The notes under the pieces are model-generated. The model saw nothing but the letters and a program-made list of their open reading frames with translations. It had not been told where the DNA came from and did no database searches. DNA of 64,000 nt, from assembly GCF_000295935.2 (NCBI RefSeq), contig NZ_ALWO02000050.1, positions 1-64,000 of the forward strand, in the 5' to 3' direction. The first letter of the stretch is position 1. Each line of letters begins with the position of its first letter. Of the stretch, positions 12,376 through 21,818 are shown one piece after another. The DNA is from Indibacter alkaliphilus LW1 (lineage in GTDB: Bacteria; Bacteroidota; Bacteroidia; Cytophagales; Cyclobacteriaceae). The position numbers were made by a program, and so were the translations under genes.

Positions 12376-13869
12376 ATGACTAAAAATAGACTGAATCTTA
12401 TCATCACAGCCCTGATTTTTTTTACAGTACTTTATTCCTGTAACCAAAAAGGGACTGAAGAAAAGAATACAGAATCAGAATTCAATGAGCCTTTCAGGCC
12501 TCAATTTCATTTTACTCCTCCCAGCAATTGGATGAACGATCCCAACGGTATGGTCTATTGGGAAGGTGAGTACCATTTGTTTTACCAATACCATCCAGAC
12601 GGCAATACTTGGGGCCCTATGCATTGGGGACATGCCATTTCAGAAGACCTGGTCCACTGGGAACATCAACCCATTGCGCTTTTCCCCGATGAACATGGGA
12701 CTATTTTCTCGGGTTCCACAGTAGCAGATTCCGAAAACACCTCTGGTCTGGGCACCAAAGAAAATCCTCCATTAGTTGCTATTTTCACCTATCATGATGC
12801 CGATGGAGAAGAAGCCGGGAGAGATGATTTCCAAACCCAGGGAATCGCATTCAGCACAGACAAAGGACGTTCTTGGACAAAATATGAAGGGAATCCGGTA
12901 TTAAAGAATCCGGGAATCAAGGATTTTAGAGACCCCAAGGTCGCTTGGGTCAAGGATCAATGGATCATGTCACTTGCCGTAAAAGACAAGATAAGCTTTT
13001 ACTCATCACCCAACTTACTGGAATGGACCCTTGAGAGCGATTTCGCTCCCGATTGGGCAGCTTATGGGGGAGTTTGGGAATGTCCTGACCTTTTTCCCCT
13101 GCCAACTACAGATGGTAAAGAAAAATGGGTTCTATTTGTCAGCATCAATCCGGGTGGTCCGCAGGGCGGCTCCGCTACGCAGTATTTTATCGGTGATTTT
13201 GATGGAAAAAACTTCACTACAGAAACTACCGAGGTGAAATGGCTGGACTGGGGAGCTGATAACTATGCCGGAGTTACCTGGTCAAACGTACCGGAAACTG
13301 ACGGAAGAAAAATCTTTATTGGTTGGATGAGCAATTGGCAGTATGCCCAAGAGGTGCCTACAGAAAACTGGCGTTCTGCCATGACCATTCCAAGAAGTTT
13401 GAAGCTTTTCAGCGATGGAGAAGGGTATTCATTGGCCTCAAGGCCTGTCAATGAACTTGATAAACTCCAGTCAGAAACAAGCAACATTTCAGGAACTGAA
13501 GCTGAGTTGACACATGAATTGGTAGAACTGGAATTTGATATCACAGAAGAAGATTTCAGAATTGAGTTCCAAAATGAGGAAAACGAAAGGTTGATTTTGG
13601 AGAAAACAGGTGAGTTTGTTGTGCTGGACAGAGTTTTGTCCGGAATCACCAATTTCAAAGCTGATTTTGCAAATACCCAAACTGCCCCTATTGGAAATAT
13701 TCAGGCCAAGAACCTACGCATATTCATTGACCGGTCCTCGATTGAAGTTTTTATCAATGAGGGAGAATTGGTGTTGACCTCTTTGATTTTCCCAACAAGT
13801 CATTATAGCAAAATCCAAATGCATGGATTGGGAAGTGGAAAAGCACATTACTTGAAGAGTATTTGGTAA
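12376..13869 (+). CDS. Glycoside hydrolase family 32 (levanase/beta-fructosidase) lipoprotein
   Basis: Beta-fructosidase, 497 aa from the ATG at 12376 (an in-frame TTG six bases earlier is less likely). The signal ends in LYSC, a lipobox, so it is probably a lipoprotein facing the periplasm or cell surface. The five-bladed propeller motifs are all present: WMNDPNG with nucleophile D55, FRDPK with transition-state stabiliser D186, and WECPD with acid/base E235. A C-terminal beta-sandwich follows. Substrates would be sucrose, levan or inulin-type fructans. Together with GH97, the MFS porter and the fructokinase downstream it makes a compact sucrose/fructan pathway. There is no SusC/SusD pair beside it. 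Confidence 0.94.
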   Translation: MTKNRLNLIITALIFFTVLYSCNQKGTEEKNTESEFNEPFRPQFHFTPPSNWMNDPNGMVYWEGEYHLFYQYHPDGNTWGPMHWGHAISEDLVHWEHQPIALFPDEHGTIFSGSTVADSENTSGLGTKENPPLVAIFTYHDADGEEAGRDDFQTQGIAFSTDKGRSWTKYEGNPVLKNPGIKDFRDPKVAWVKDQWIMSLAVKDKISFYSSPNLLEWTLESDFAPDWAAYGGVWECPDLFPLPTTDGKEKWVLFVSINPGGPQGGSATQYFIGDFDGKNFTTETTEVKWLDWGADNYAGVTWSNVPETDGRKIFIGWMSNWQYAQEVPTENWRSAMTIPRSLKLFSDGEGYSLASRPVNELDKLQSETSNISGTEAELTHELVELEFDITEEDFRIEFQNEENERLILEKTGEFVVLDRVLSGITNFKADFANTQTAPIGNIQAKNLRIFIDRSSIEVFINEGELVLTSLIFPTSHYSKIQMHGLGSGKAHYLKSIW

Positions 13870-13884
13870 ATGAAGGGTAAATAT

Positions 13885-13928
13885 TTCACGCAGCGGTCGC
13901 AGCGAACCCGCCGCAATCGCCGCGTGAA
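13885..13928. repeat. GC-rich REP-like imperfect palindrome
   Basis: TTCACG at 13885-13890 pairs with CGTGAA at 13923-13928. The inner arms, rich in GCAGCG and CGCCG, pair at about 10 of 14 positions. The element is very GC-rich in an AT-rich intergenic region, and lies 16 bp after the GH32 stop. It resembles interspersed CACGCAG-type repeats of environmental bacteria. Copy number elsewhere in the genome cannot be seen here. Confidence 0.6.
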
Positions 13929-13990
13929 CCAAATACCAATAAACCTAAGTGAAAGCGGGACAAACCTTGTTGTAATTCTTTAAATCGTTC

Positions 13991-14076
13991 GTCACTACGT
14001 GACTTTCGACCTTTACTATTTCTTAAATTCCTTGGATTGAAACCCATGGTTATTATATCGACTGCTCCTATGGAGC
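13991..14076. repeat. Cluster of three short hairpins
   Basis: GTCAC-TAC-GTGAC at 13991-14003, the imperfect CCTTGGATT...CCCATGG at 14030-14049, and GCTCC-TAT-GGAGC at 14064-14076. The two 13-mers share the plan of five-base arms round a TAC or TAT loop. Hairpin series of this type occur as interspersed repeats in Bacteroidota, often linked with REP-associated (Y1) transposases, but no transposase is present here. Confidence 0.5.
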
Positions 14077-14155
14077 TGGTTAGAAAATTCTGTTAAAGTG
14101 CAAATTTGCATTTAATCAGTAATACTGAAAAAATCATAAAAGAACTCCATAATCT

Positions 14156-14194
14156 TGACCAAATTCCTTAAACTTGAATTTGGTCATTTTATTT
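14156..14194 (+). terminator. Inverted repeat with T-rich tail, possible terminator
   Basis: An 11-bp perfect inverted repeat, TGACCAAATTC at 14156-14166 and GAATTTGGTCA at 14176-14186, with a 9-base loop, is followed by TTTTATTT. It could end transcription of the GH97-GH32 unit before the MFS gene. Because the stem is AT-rich and lies about 290 bases after GH32, an operator for the transporter gene is an alternative. Confidence 0.5.
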
Positions 14195-14353
14195 CCAGCA
14201 AACATTCCCCAATTCTTTCCTAAGCACAATTTGAATTCAAACTTAATATCTATCTAATATCCAATATCAATGAATATCGACCACGTCTGTTTCAGGAGTT
14301 TTGAGATTGTTTACTAAATTTCAGAACTCTAAATATTCTTTCCTCTCCTACCT

Positions 14354-15694
14354 ATGAACAAAAACTACGTTTTATTCCTCTCCATCACAGCCGCTTTAGG
14401 AGGTTTCCTGTTCGGTTTTGATACTGCTGTAATATCCGGTGCTGAAAGAGATATCCAGGCACTTTGGCAACTCAGTGACTGGACCCATGGACTTGCTGTG
14501 GCCATGGCGCTTTATGGGACGGTGATTGGAGCACTTTTTGGAGGAATCCCTGCGGATAAATTTGGCAGAAAAGCCTCTTTGGTCTGGATCGGTGTTTTCT
14601 ATTTGGTTTCGGCAATGGGTTCTGCCTTGGCTCATGATGTCAATACATTTATGTTTTTTAGGTTTTTGGGAGGACTTGGCGTAGGCGCTTCCTCTGTGGT
14701 CGCACCCATGTATATTTCAGAGATTGCCCCTGCCAAAAGGCGGGGACAATTGGTAGCCCTTTATCAATTCAATATTGTGTTTGGGATATTGGTCGCCTAC
14801 TTCTCAAACTATCTTATCGGTACGGCAAACCTGACAGAAGCCTGGAGATGGATGCTTGGGGTAGAAGCGATTCCTGCCCTGATTTACAGTATCCTTATCA
14901 TCAAAGTACCTAAGAGTCCAAGGTGGCTGATTGCCAAAAAGCATGATTATGAAGGTGCAAGAGAAATCCTGACCAAAACAGATCCGGAAGGGGTGGATGA
15001 GGCCATTTCACTTGCCATTGAGGAGAGCAAGGAAATCAAAGGCAATGTAGTCTGGACCGCTTTGTTTCATCCCAGGTTCAGAAAAGTGACCTTTTTTGCC
15101 TTTCTCATTGCCTTTTTCAACCAAATGTCCGGCATCAATGCCATCATCTACTTTGCGCCAAGGATATTTGAAGCGGCTGGAATAGCCACAGAAGATGCCC
15201 TGTTTTCTACCATTGGAATAGGAGTCATCAATATTGTTTTTACGATGTTAGGGCTTTATTTGATAGATAAACTGGGCAGAAAAGTACTGATGTATATAGG
15301 TTCTATAGGGTATATCATATCCCTGTCCCTGATGGCCTACAGTTACTTTGGAGGTATGGTCAGCAATACCCTTTTGCCTTGGTTTGTATTTGTATTTATC
15401 GCCTCTCATGCGATAGGTCAGGGTTCAGTGATCTGGGTGTTTATTTCAGAAATATTCCCCAACGAACTCAGGGCATTTGGTCAGTCCTTGGGCTCTTTCA
15501 CCCATTGGATATTCGCAGCGGTGATTGCCAATCTCTTCCCCTTCTTTGCAAGCAACTTTGGAGCGGGAAATATTTTCGCCTTCTTTGCCCTGATGATGGT
15601 CTTGCAATTGTTGTGGGTAGCATTTAAGATGCCGGAAACCAAAGGAAAATCATTGGAAGAAATTCAAAAAGAATTACAAAAAGAACATGTCTAA
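14354..15694 (+). CDS. MFS sugar porter
   Basis: Twelve-segment major facilitator of the sugar porter family, 446 aa, the usual length. Signatures seen: GFDTAVISGA in the first segment, DKFGRK between segments 2 and 3, RRGQLVALYQ before segment 5, PKSPRWLIAKK at the end of segment 6, and PETKGKSLEE at the C-terminus. It should import a monosaccharide or sucrose by proton symport across the inner membrane. Because its stop overlaps the start of a fructokinase gene by 8 bases and GH32/GH97 lie upstream, fructose is the most likely substrate (inference). Confidence 0.93.
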   Translation: MNKNYVLFLSITAALGGFLFGFDTAVISGAERDIQALWQLSDWTHGLAVAMALYGTVIGALFGGIPADKFGRKASLVWIGVFYLVSAMGSALAHDVNTFMFFRFLGGLGVGASSVVAPMYISEIAPAKRRGQLVALYQFNIVFGILVAYFSNYLIGTANLTEAWRWMLGVEAIPALIYSILIIKVPKSPRWLIAKKHDYEGAREILTKTDPEGVDEAISLAIEESKEIKGNVVWTALFHPRFRKVTFFAFLIAFFNQMSGINAIIYFAPRIFEAAGIATEDALFSTIGIGVINIVFTMLGLYLIDKLGRKVLMYIGSIGYIISLSLMAYSYFGGMVSNTLLPWFVFVFIASHAIGQGSVIWVFISEIFPNELRAFGQSLGSFTHWIFAAVIANLFPFFASNFGAGNIFAFFALMMVLQLLWVAFKMPETKGKSLEEIQKELQKEHV

Positions 15695-16595
15695 AAAAGT
15701 TGTCTGTTTCGGTGAGATGCTATGGGATTGCTTCCCAGATCATGAAATCCCAGGAGGTGCACCTATGAATGTAGCACTTCACCTCAAGCAATTGGGCTTG
15801 GATGTCAAAATGATTTCCAGATTGGGAAAAGATGTACGTGGAGAGAAACTCCTGGCTTTTGTGAAATCCTATGGTTTGGATACGGAAGAAATACAGTGGG
15901 ATGAAAACCATCCCACCGGAACGGTCACCGTGGACAACAAAGATCCTGAAAACATACAATACACCATCAATGCCCCTGCTGCATGGGATCATATCACCCT
16001 TAGCAAGACCAATTCAAAAACAGTCAATGAGGCGGATGCCTTTATATTTGGGAGTCTGGGTATCAGAAACCAAATGAGCTGGGACAGCCTTTACCACCTT
16101 GTACATGCCCCCGTTCTCAAGATTTTTGACATCAATTTAAGGTCTCCTTACTATGATTTTGAGCAGATAGAAATTCTGTTGGGATATACAGACATCTTGA
16201 AAATCAATGAGGATGAGTTGCTGATTGTGGCTGACTATTTCGACATTCCTGTCAAATCCAAAAAGGATTCAGAAATTGCCAGCATTGTAAGCGCATACCT
16301 TTGCGAACATTTCCCCATTCAGATGGTCTGTATCACTCTGGGCAGCAAAGGAGCTTTGATCTACGAGGAAGGGAAAATATCCTCACATCCAGGATACAAA
16401 GTAAAAGTGCAGGATACCGTAGGTGCTGGTGATGCTTTTTTAAGCGGTTTTGTCAAGGCATACTTAGACGGAAACAAGAGCAGGGAAATTCTGGATTTTG
16501 CCTGTGCTTTAGGGGCTTTTGTTGCTACGCAAAAAGGAGGTACGCCGAGGTATGATTTGGAAGAGGTAGAAATGGTCAAAAAAAGGATTGAATAA
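15687..16595 (+). CDS. PfkB-family carbohydrate kinase, probable fructokinase
   Basis: Ribokinase/PfkB-fold sugar kinase of 302 aa. The N-terminal GGAPMNVALHLKQLG and the C-terminal DTVGAGDAFLSGF (anion hole and catalytic Asp) are both clear. The family includes fructokinase, ribokinase and 2-keto-3-deoxygluconate kinase. The choice of fructokinase rests on its neighbours: it overlaps the MFS porter by 8 bases and lies downstream of a beta-fructosidase. It would make fructose-6-phosphate for glycolysis. Confidence 0.88.
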   Translation: MSKKVVCFGEMLWDCFPDHEIPGGAPMNVALHLKQLGLDVKMISRLGKDVRGEKLLAFVKSYGLDTEEIQWDENHPTGTVTVDNKDPENIQYTINAPAAWDHITLSKTNSKTVNEADAFIFGSLGIRNQMSWDSLYHLVHAPVLKIFDINLRSPYYDFEQIEILLGYTDILKINEDELLIVADYFDIPVKSKKDSEIASIVSAYLCEHFPIQMVCITLGSKGALIYEEGKISSHPGYKVKVQDTVGAGDAFLSGFVKAYLDGNKSREILDFACALGAFVATQKGGTPRYDLEEVEMVKKRIE

Positions 16596-16621
16596 GGCAC
16601 CAAAGTGAATAATCAATTTTT

Positions 16622-17449
16622 ATGAATATAGACATTGAAGAGAACCTTACTCAAAAAGAAAAGTATTATCCTGATGTCATCATTTTTTTGATTGCAATCC
16701 CTATAATCAGTGCCATTAACTTTCACCTTACATATACCAATATACAAGCCAATTCCTTCTATCTGGTTAGATTTCTAATAGACACCGCCCAGGGATATAT
16801 AGCTTGGTGGGCCGTCCGGCTGTTGATTATCAATCTGGATACACGAATTCCATTTGAACCAGATCCTGCGAGAAGGATCTTACTACAGACTATTCTGACC
16901 ACTTTCACAGGAGTCTTACTAATTGCCCTCACTACCGAAGCCCTCAGCCTTATGATCAAGAAGGAATGGGCTCCCTTTCATTTTTATTCAAAAGACCTGT
17001 TGATAATCAGCATCTGGTTTTTGGTGATCAATGGATTCTACATTGGCATGTATTTCTACAGGCAATGGAAAGAAAAAAAAGTATTTTATGCCCAAGGTAA
17101 TTCAAAGCCCTGTGGCTTTCCGGTAAAAAAAGGCAATCAGGTTATTTTGGTCTGGTTTGAAGAAATTTCAATGTTCCTCGTGGATGCTGAATATATTTTG
17201 CTCATTGATTCAGCCGGCAAGAAATTTTTGATGGACTTATCTTTGGACAAAATAGAAAAAAAAGTACCGGGCTCTGATTTTTTCAGACTAAACAGGCAGG
17301 TAATTGCCAATAAAAAAATAATCAAGGGTTTTAAAAAAATTGAAAATGGAAAACTGTTGATCCAATTAATTGAATCATTTGACCTCAGTCAGGATTTGAT
17401 AGTAAGTCGTACAAAAGCATCCTCCTTTCGCAGCTGGTTTTTGAATTAA
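16622..17449 (+). CDS. Membrane-anchored LytTR transcriptional regulator
   Basis: Protein of 275 aa with about four hydrophobic membrane segments in residues 18-142 and a C-terminal LytTR DNA-binding domain (about 170-275). The domain is recognisable from the pattern FLVDAEYILLID, FFRLNRQVIANKKIIKGF and VSRTKASSFRSWF. It has no receiver domain, so it is not a standard response regulator. It may sense a membrane signal itself, as proposed for other integral-membrane LytTR proteins. It starts 26 bp after the fructokinase and could regulate the sugar cluster or the exported genes downstream; the sequence does not decide. Confidence 0.85.
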   Translation: MNIDIEENLTQKEKYYPDVIIFLIAIPIISAINFHLTYTNIQANSFYLVRFLIDTAQGYIAWWAVRLLIINLDTRIPFEPDPARRILLQTILTTFTGVLLIALTTEALSLMIKKEWAPFHFYSKDLLIISIWFLVINGFYIGMYFYRQWKEKKVFYAQGNSKPCGFPVKKGNQVILVWFEEISMFLVDAEYILLIDSAGKKFLMDLSLDKIEKKVPGSDFFRLNRQVIANKKIIKGFKKIENGKLLIQLIESFDLSQDLIVSRTKASSFRSWFLN

Positions 17450-17552
17450 GGGTAACATTTCAAGTTGGTTTTTATATCATTTTGCGGATTGAAATACTTC
17501 AATAGGCAGTCATACAAAATGTCTCAAGTAAATTTGGAGAAAAATCAACTCC

Positions 17553-18173
17553 ATGAAGCCTTTACTCCTTCTAGTGATAGCCTGTCTTTTCTTTCCGAAA
17601 AACCAGGGTTTGGCACAAGCCGAAACCGGGAACAACTACAGAAACTTCCCCATTGTTTTTTCATTGCAATTCCATTCTTTAGCAATGCCATTCAAAGACC
17701 TAAAAAGTAATTTCAAAAATGTTGGTTTTGGGATAGGTACTGAAGTCAGCCATAACGGACTTCACAATTGGGTACAGCAATTTGATTTGATCTGGATTAA
17801 AAACAAAGGAATTGGAAACGGAATTTTATTATCTACCCAAACTTCCTACAGGCCAATGATGGTGGGGAATATTTTTGCAGAAGTAAAAGCGGGAGTTGGA
17901 TATTTGAAATCATTCAAACCTTCTCAATCATACCAGCAAATTGATGGCAAATGGAATGAAGCCAAAAAAAATGGAAAAGGCATGCTGGCCTTCCCAATTG
18001 GGCTTGGTCTAGGACAACATAACCATTCAGAATCAAGTTACATTTCTCCGTTTTTTGGCTACCAGATGATTTTGGTCACTAATTATAATCAAGATATCCC
18101 TATTGTTCCACAAACTCTTTTTCAGATAGCTGGGCGAATTCATCCCAATTATTCCAATGTGATCCAAGACTAA
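17553..18173 (+). CDS. Exported protein of unknown function
   Basis: Protein of 206 aa with a clear signal peptide (residues 1-22, ...GLAQA). The rest alternates polar and hydrophobic residues with many aromatic and Gly residues, as in small outer-membrane beta-barrels. I do not recognise a family. The ATG at 17553 puts the signal at the very N-terminus, which supports this start. It lies 11 bp before the serine hydrolase gene, probably in the same transcript. Confidence 0.65.
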   Translation: MKPLLLLVIACLFFPKNQGLAQAETGNNYRNFPIVFSLQFHSLAMPFKDLKSNFKNVGFGIGTEVSHNGLHNWVQQFDLIWIKNKGIGNGILLSTQTSYRPMMVGNIFAEVKAGVGYLKSFKPSQSYQQIDGKWNEAKKNGKGMLAFPIGLGLGQHNHSESSYISPFFGYQMILVTNYNQDIPIVPQTLFQIAGRIHPNYSNVIQD

Positions 18174-18184
18174 GCCATAATGTT

Positions 18185-19348
18185 ATGTATATCAAAAAAA
18201 TCCTTTTCGCTCTTCTTTTGTTAATTCCTGCTCAACTCTTTTCCCAAGGGATGCAAACCTGCAATTGTCCTGATACCAAACTCCAATTTTCAACAAATAA
18301 GGTTACAGTCCTTAAAGCAGCATTGGATAAGCTTACGGGACAAGGAATCCCAGGAGCAGTTGTAGGTGTTTTTGACGAAAGTGGTTATTGGGAAATAAGC
18401 AGCGGTTTTGCAAAAATCGAAAACCAAACCAAAATGCAATTATGCCATCTTCAATATCTTCAAAGCATTTCAAAAACTTATTTGGCTGTTACTATTTTAC
18501 AGCTATATGAAGAAGGAAAATTGGGGCTGGACAATAAAATCACAGAATATTTATCCAGCCAATTATCAAGTAACATTCCAAACGCATCTGAAATTTCTGT
18601 TCGGATGCTTTTAAATCATACATCAGGTATTCCTGAATACAACAGTCAGCCAACCTATGTAACCCATCTCCTACAGAATCCTACGAGGATTTTTCAACCA
18701 GAGGAATATTTTCTGTACATCAAAAATAAAAAACCTGATTTTGAGCCGGGAACAAAGTATGGTTACAGAAATACCAATTATGTAATTCTTGCTCTGATAG
18801 CTGAGCAGATTACCGGAGATCACAAACAATTTATGGAAGAAAGAATTTTCAAAGTACTTAATTTAAAAAACACGATTTACAGAATCGAACAAGGCGAAAC
18901 TTACGAAAAAAGGTTAGTTAATACCTATTGGGATAGATTCAGTGACGGCACTTTGGAAAACGTATCTGTGCTTCAAAATAGCAATGTAGCATCCATGATT
19001 GGTGATGATGGAATAATTACCACCCCAGAGGATGCAATTACTTTTTTAAAAGGATTAATGGGAGGTAAATTAATATCAAACAACAGTTTGGAATTGATGC
19101 AGGAGTGGGTGAAGAACTTAAATGGAAAAGAAGTCTATGGCTTGGGTTTAAATATTTCTGACTTTAAAGGTCATAAAGGAATAGGCCATAGTGGCGGAGG
19201 ACTTGGAGCGGGAGTACAGCTTTATTACTTCCCTCAAAAAAAAATTTATACCTTTCTGGCAATCAATTTAGGTACTGTTACAAATAGCCCTATCCATCAA
19301 AATGCAGAATTGACTCTTGAGAAGATTTATAACATTATACTACAATAG
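18185..19348 (+). CDS. Exported serine hydrolase, beta-lactamase/class C-like fold
   Basis: Protein of 387 aa with a signal peptide (1-20, ...QLFSQ). The penicillin-recognition fold motifs are seen as SISK (SxxK, nucleophile Ser and general-base Lys), YRN (YxN, in GYRNTNYVIL) and HSGGG near the C-terminus (KTG equivalent, H-x-G form). Such proteins are peptidases, esterases or DD-peptidases; true beta-lactamase activity is not implied. The product would act in the periplasm. The start at 18185 follows the previous stop by 11 bp. Confidence 0.88.
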   Translation: MYIKKILFALLLLIPAQLFSQGMQTCNCPDTKLQFSTNKVTVLKAALDKLTGQGIPGAVVGVFDESGYWEISSGFAKIENQTKMQLCHLQYLQSISKTYLAVTILQLYEEGKLGLDNKITEYLSSQLSSNIPNASEISVRMLLNHTSGIPEYNSQPTYVTHLLQNPTRIFQPEEYFLYIKNKKPDFEPGTKYGYRNTNYVILALIAEQITGDHKQFMEERIFKVLNLKNTIYRIEQGETYEKRLVNTYWDRFSDGTLENVSVLQNSNVASMIGDDGIITTPEDAITFLKGLMGGKLISNNSLELMQEWVKNLNGKEVYGLGLNISDFKGHKGIGHSGGGLGAGVQLYYFPQKKIYTFLAINLGTVTNSPIHQNAELTLEKIYNIILQ

Positions 19349-19561
19349 TTTTTGTTTGCTAACAATTATTGAACAGTGACTGATGAATAATTGGCTACAC
19401 AGCATTTAAGCATTGAGAAGAAAAACAATCTGATCAATCCAGAAAAACTTGAACCAAAATCATCAGTTTCTTTCTAAATCTTCAATGAATTATTTTTTAA
19501 AAATTTATCATAGTAAAAATTAAGTATAAGCGTATATTGAAGTTCAAATACTTATTTTGTG

Positions 19562-20146
19562 ATGAAAAAATTGTTTTCTGCTATCGCTCTTTTTTCTTCG
19601 AGCCTTTTCGTCTTATCAATTTTCTCTGGATGCGAATCCAAAGAAGAAATCAAAGAAGATCGTGTAAGTCTTTCAGCAGCTGAAATGGAGCTTTACAGCC
19701 TATTGATGACGTACAGGGCTGAATTGGGCTTGCCGGAAATTCCTCTTTCCATTTCCATGACTATAGTCGCCCAAACCCATGTAAAAGACCTACAGGAAAA
19801 CAACCCCATGTCAGGTGAATGCAACAGTCACAGTTGGTCGGAATTTGGGAACTGGACACCTTGCTGCTATACCGCTGACCACGCCCAAGCTGCATGCATG
19901 TGGAACAAGCCGCGCGAACTGACTGAATATACAGGGAATGGATTCGAAATAGCAGCTTATAACATGGCCAGCATCAATCCTTCCGGAGCCCTAAATGCTT
20001 GGAAAAACAGCCCCGGGCACGATGCCGTGATCAGAAACGATGGCCCTTGGAATCAAGAGTGGAAAGCCATTGGAATAGGTATGAACGGCAGGTTTGCTGC
20101 TGTCTGGTTTGGCAGGGAAGCCGATCCCAAAGGTCAGCCTCAATGA
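19562..20146 (+). CDS. CAP (SCP/PR1) domain lipoprotein
   Basis: Protein of 194 aa from the ATG at 19562; a GTG directly before it is in frame but less likely. The signal ends in the lipobox FSGC. The body is a CAP domain: a YSLLMTYRAELGLPEIPLS opening helix, THVKDL and SHSW in the cavity region, and GALNAWKNSPGH...VI near the end. Several Cys (in GECNSH, PCC and ACMW) may form disulfides. CAP proteins bind lipids or act as peptidases in various systems; the role here is unknown. Confidence 0.85.
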   Translation: MKKLFSAIALFSSSLFVLSIFSGCESKEEIKEDRVSLSAAEMELYSLLMTYRAELGLPEIPLSISMTIVAQTHVKDLQENNPMSGECNSHSWSEFGNWTPCCYTADHAQAACMWNKPRELTEYTGNGFEIAAYNMASINPSGALNAWKNSPGHDAVIRNDGPWNQEWKAIGIGMNGRFAAVWFGREADPKGQPQ

Positions 20147-20254
20147 TTTAAATTCTCCCTATTGCTTACTGATATTTTTCAAACAATTCTTTAAATCTAA
20201 AAATTATTAACTCAAAGTTAACCTAAAAACCCCTTATTAGTTGAGAAGTTCATG

Positions 20255-20262
20255 TATCTTTG
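20255..20262 (+). promoter_or_regulatory. -7 promoter element TATCTTTG
   Basis: TATCTTTG matches the Bacteroidota -7 consensus TAnnTTTG. It lies 76 bp before the ATG of the lipoprotein gene at 20338. No good -33 TTTG was found at the expected distance. Confidence 0.5.
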
Positions 20263-20337
20263 AATTAATAAAAATCAAATAAATCAAATCTTTATAATAA
20301 AATTTAATACTAATTATTGATTTTATTTCAAAATACC

Positions 20338-21666
20338 ATGCGTAATCTTCTTTTAGTTCTTGTTTTAGGTAGCTTCATTTTGGTATCTTGTGAAGACCCA
20401 CAGAATCCAGAATCTTTGATTTCTCCTGATCCTGAGGTGTTTTACAAATCAGATAAGCTGTTCTTTTCCACTTACTCCCAATCGGAAGAAAGTGTCAAGT
20501 TTTTGATATGGGATTCAGAGTCTAACAGGACTTTCAATAGGCTTTTTTTATTGAACGAAAATGCTGATACAATTTTGATTTCCGGACTTGAACGGGCTCC
20601 ATTTTTTACGCATAATTTTATAGCAGAAGTCAATCACAATTTCAATAAGGCCGATAAGTATCAATTATTGGTTGAAGAACGGGTTAACAAAGACAGTATT
20701 AATTTTTACCAACTTCCTGATTATCAGCATTTATTCAAGTCTCAGACTACACAATCTTCCCTTGCAAAATTTGAAAGGCTCTATGATTTTGACCTCACTC
20801 CCGATAGAGACTTTATTTTTGTTTTCGATTTTGAGAATAATGTACAAGCCAATTACAGGGTTCAAATAAGTACAGGTGAGATTTTGAAGTTGAAAGGTGA
20901 TCTCGGCAGAAAATTAAGAGCCGTAGACAAAAACACGCTATTACATACAATAAATGGCATTTACGAATCCGAGATTTTTACTTATGATGTGGAAAAGAAA
21001 ACTTCAGAGTCATTTGGTGTGACCGGTGGAAATGGAGGAAAGCTGACAAGAGTATTCGAAAATCATATCGTGTTTGAGAACCCTGTTGTAGATGGCGATA
21101 GAACGCTTACAGTGGTTAACCTCATCAATGATGAAAGAAGAATAGTTCCTAATTTTGCTTTTGGATACAGTATGCGGGAAAATATACTAGGACAAAAAAT
21201 CTTTGGAAATTCGATTTTTGATATAGCCAGTGGTACAATAAGCGAAGAGTTGACTCCTTTTATAGGAACATCTTTAATACAGTATCTACAAGATGAAGAT
21301 CTTGTATTTTTCAGGCAAAGCCCTGGTAAAGAATTGAGAGAAGAAGGTTTTGATATCAAATTCGCTGTTAGCAAAAAAGGAGGGCAAATTCTATTTGATT
21401 CAGGATTAGAAAAACATGTTTCCTATCACCTTCCTTCAGAGACAAGAATCATTGATAATAAATTTTTGGTCTATGTTCAATATGGGGACTTCACAGATGA
21501 ACATAGGTTAAGTGGATTCTACCAGGTCGACTTATCAACAGGAACCATGGAATTGATACAAGCGGAAAGCAGGTTGAATTTAGCTGTGGATGGTATAGTC
21601 CAGATAGAGGATAATTTGTGGCTGACAATTTTTTCTGGAGAGATTGGCTTGATGAGAATCAATTGA
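20338..21666 (+). CDS. Lipoprotein of unknown function, beta-rich
   Basis: Protein of 442 aa, starting at the ATG at 20338, which places the signal MRNLLLVLVLGSFILVSC with its lipobox Cys at the N-terminus. Residues 35-110 look like a fibronectin-type beta domain. The remainder has repeated short strands with Asp/Gly turns, such as FIFVFDFENN and DRTLTVVNLINDE, which suggests a beta-propeller. I recognise no named family. It is a single gene with its own promoter. Confidence 0.75.
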   Translation: MRNLLLVLVLGSFILVSCEDPQNPESLISPDPEVFYKSDKLFFSTYSQSEESVKFLIWDSESNRTFNRLFLLNENADTILISGLERAPFFTHNFIAEVNHNFNKADKYQLLVEERVNKDSINFYQLPDYQHLFKSQTTQSSLAKFERLYDFDLTPDRDFIFVFDFENNVQANYRVQISTGEILKLKGDLGRKLRAVDKNTLLHTINGIYESEIFTYDVEKKTSESFGVTGGNGGKLTRVFENHIVFENPVVDGDRTLTVVNLINDERRIVPNFAFGYSMRENILGQKIFGNSIFDIASGTISEELTPFIGTSLIQYLQDEDLVFFRQSPGKELREEGFDIKFAVSKKGGQILFDSGLEKHVSYHLPSETRIIDNKFLVYVQYGDFTDEHRLSGFYQVDLSTGTMELIQAESRLNLAVDGIVQIEDNLWLTIFSGEIGLMRIN

Positions 21667-21818
21667 TATAAGTAGGTTGAAATATTTTCAAAAATAAATT
21701 CAGGTCTCCAGGAAATGGGGGCATATTGAAAAGGCTTCATCGAATAATCCGGACAGTTTTAAAACTTATTGATTTACATGATGTTATTGAAATGTAAAAC
21801 CATAAAACAAGACATCAA

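Larger units (their letters stand above)
13870..14353. other. 484-base non-coding stretch rich in palindromes
   Basis: No gene is seen. The stretch separates GH32 from the MFS porter and holds, in order, a GC-rich imperfect palindrome (13885-13928), three short hairpins (13991-14003, 14030-14049, 14064-14076), a 12-bp perfect palindrome TGCAAATTTGCA (14099-14110) and an 11-bp inverted repeat followed by T-rich DNA (14156-14194). The base composition of the first element differs sharply from its AT-rich surroundings. Confidence 0.8.
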
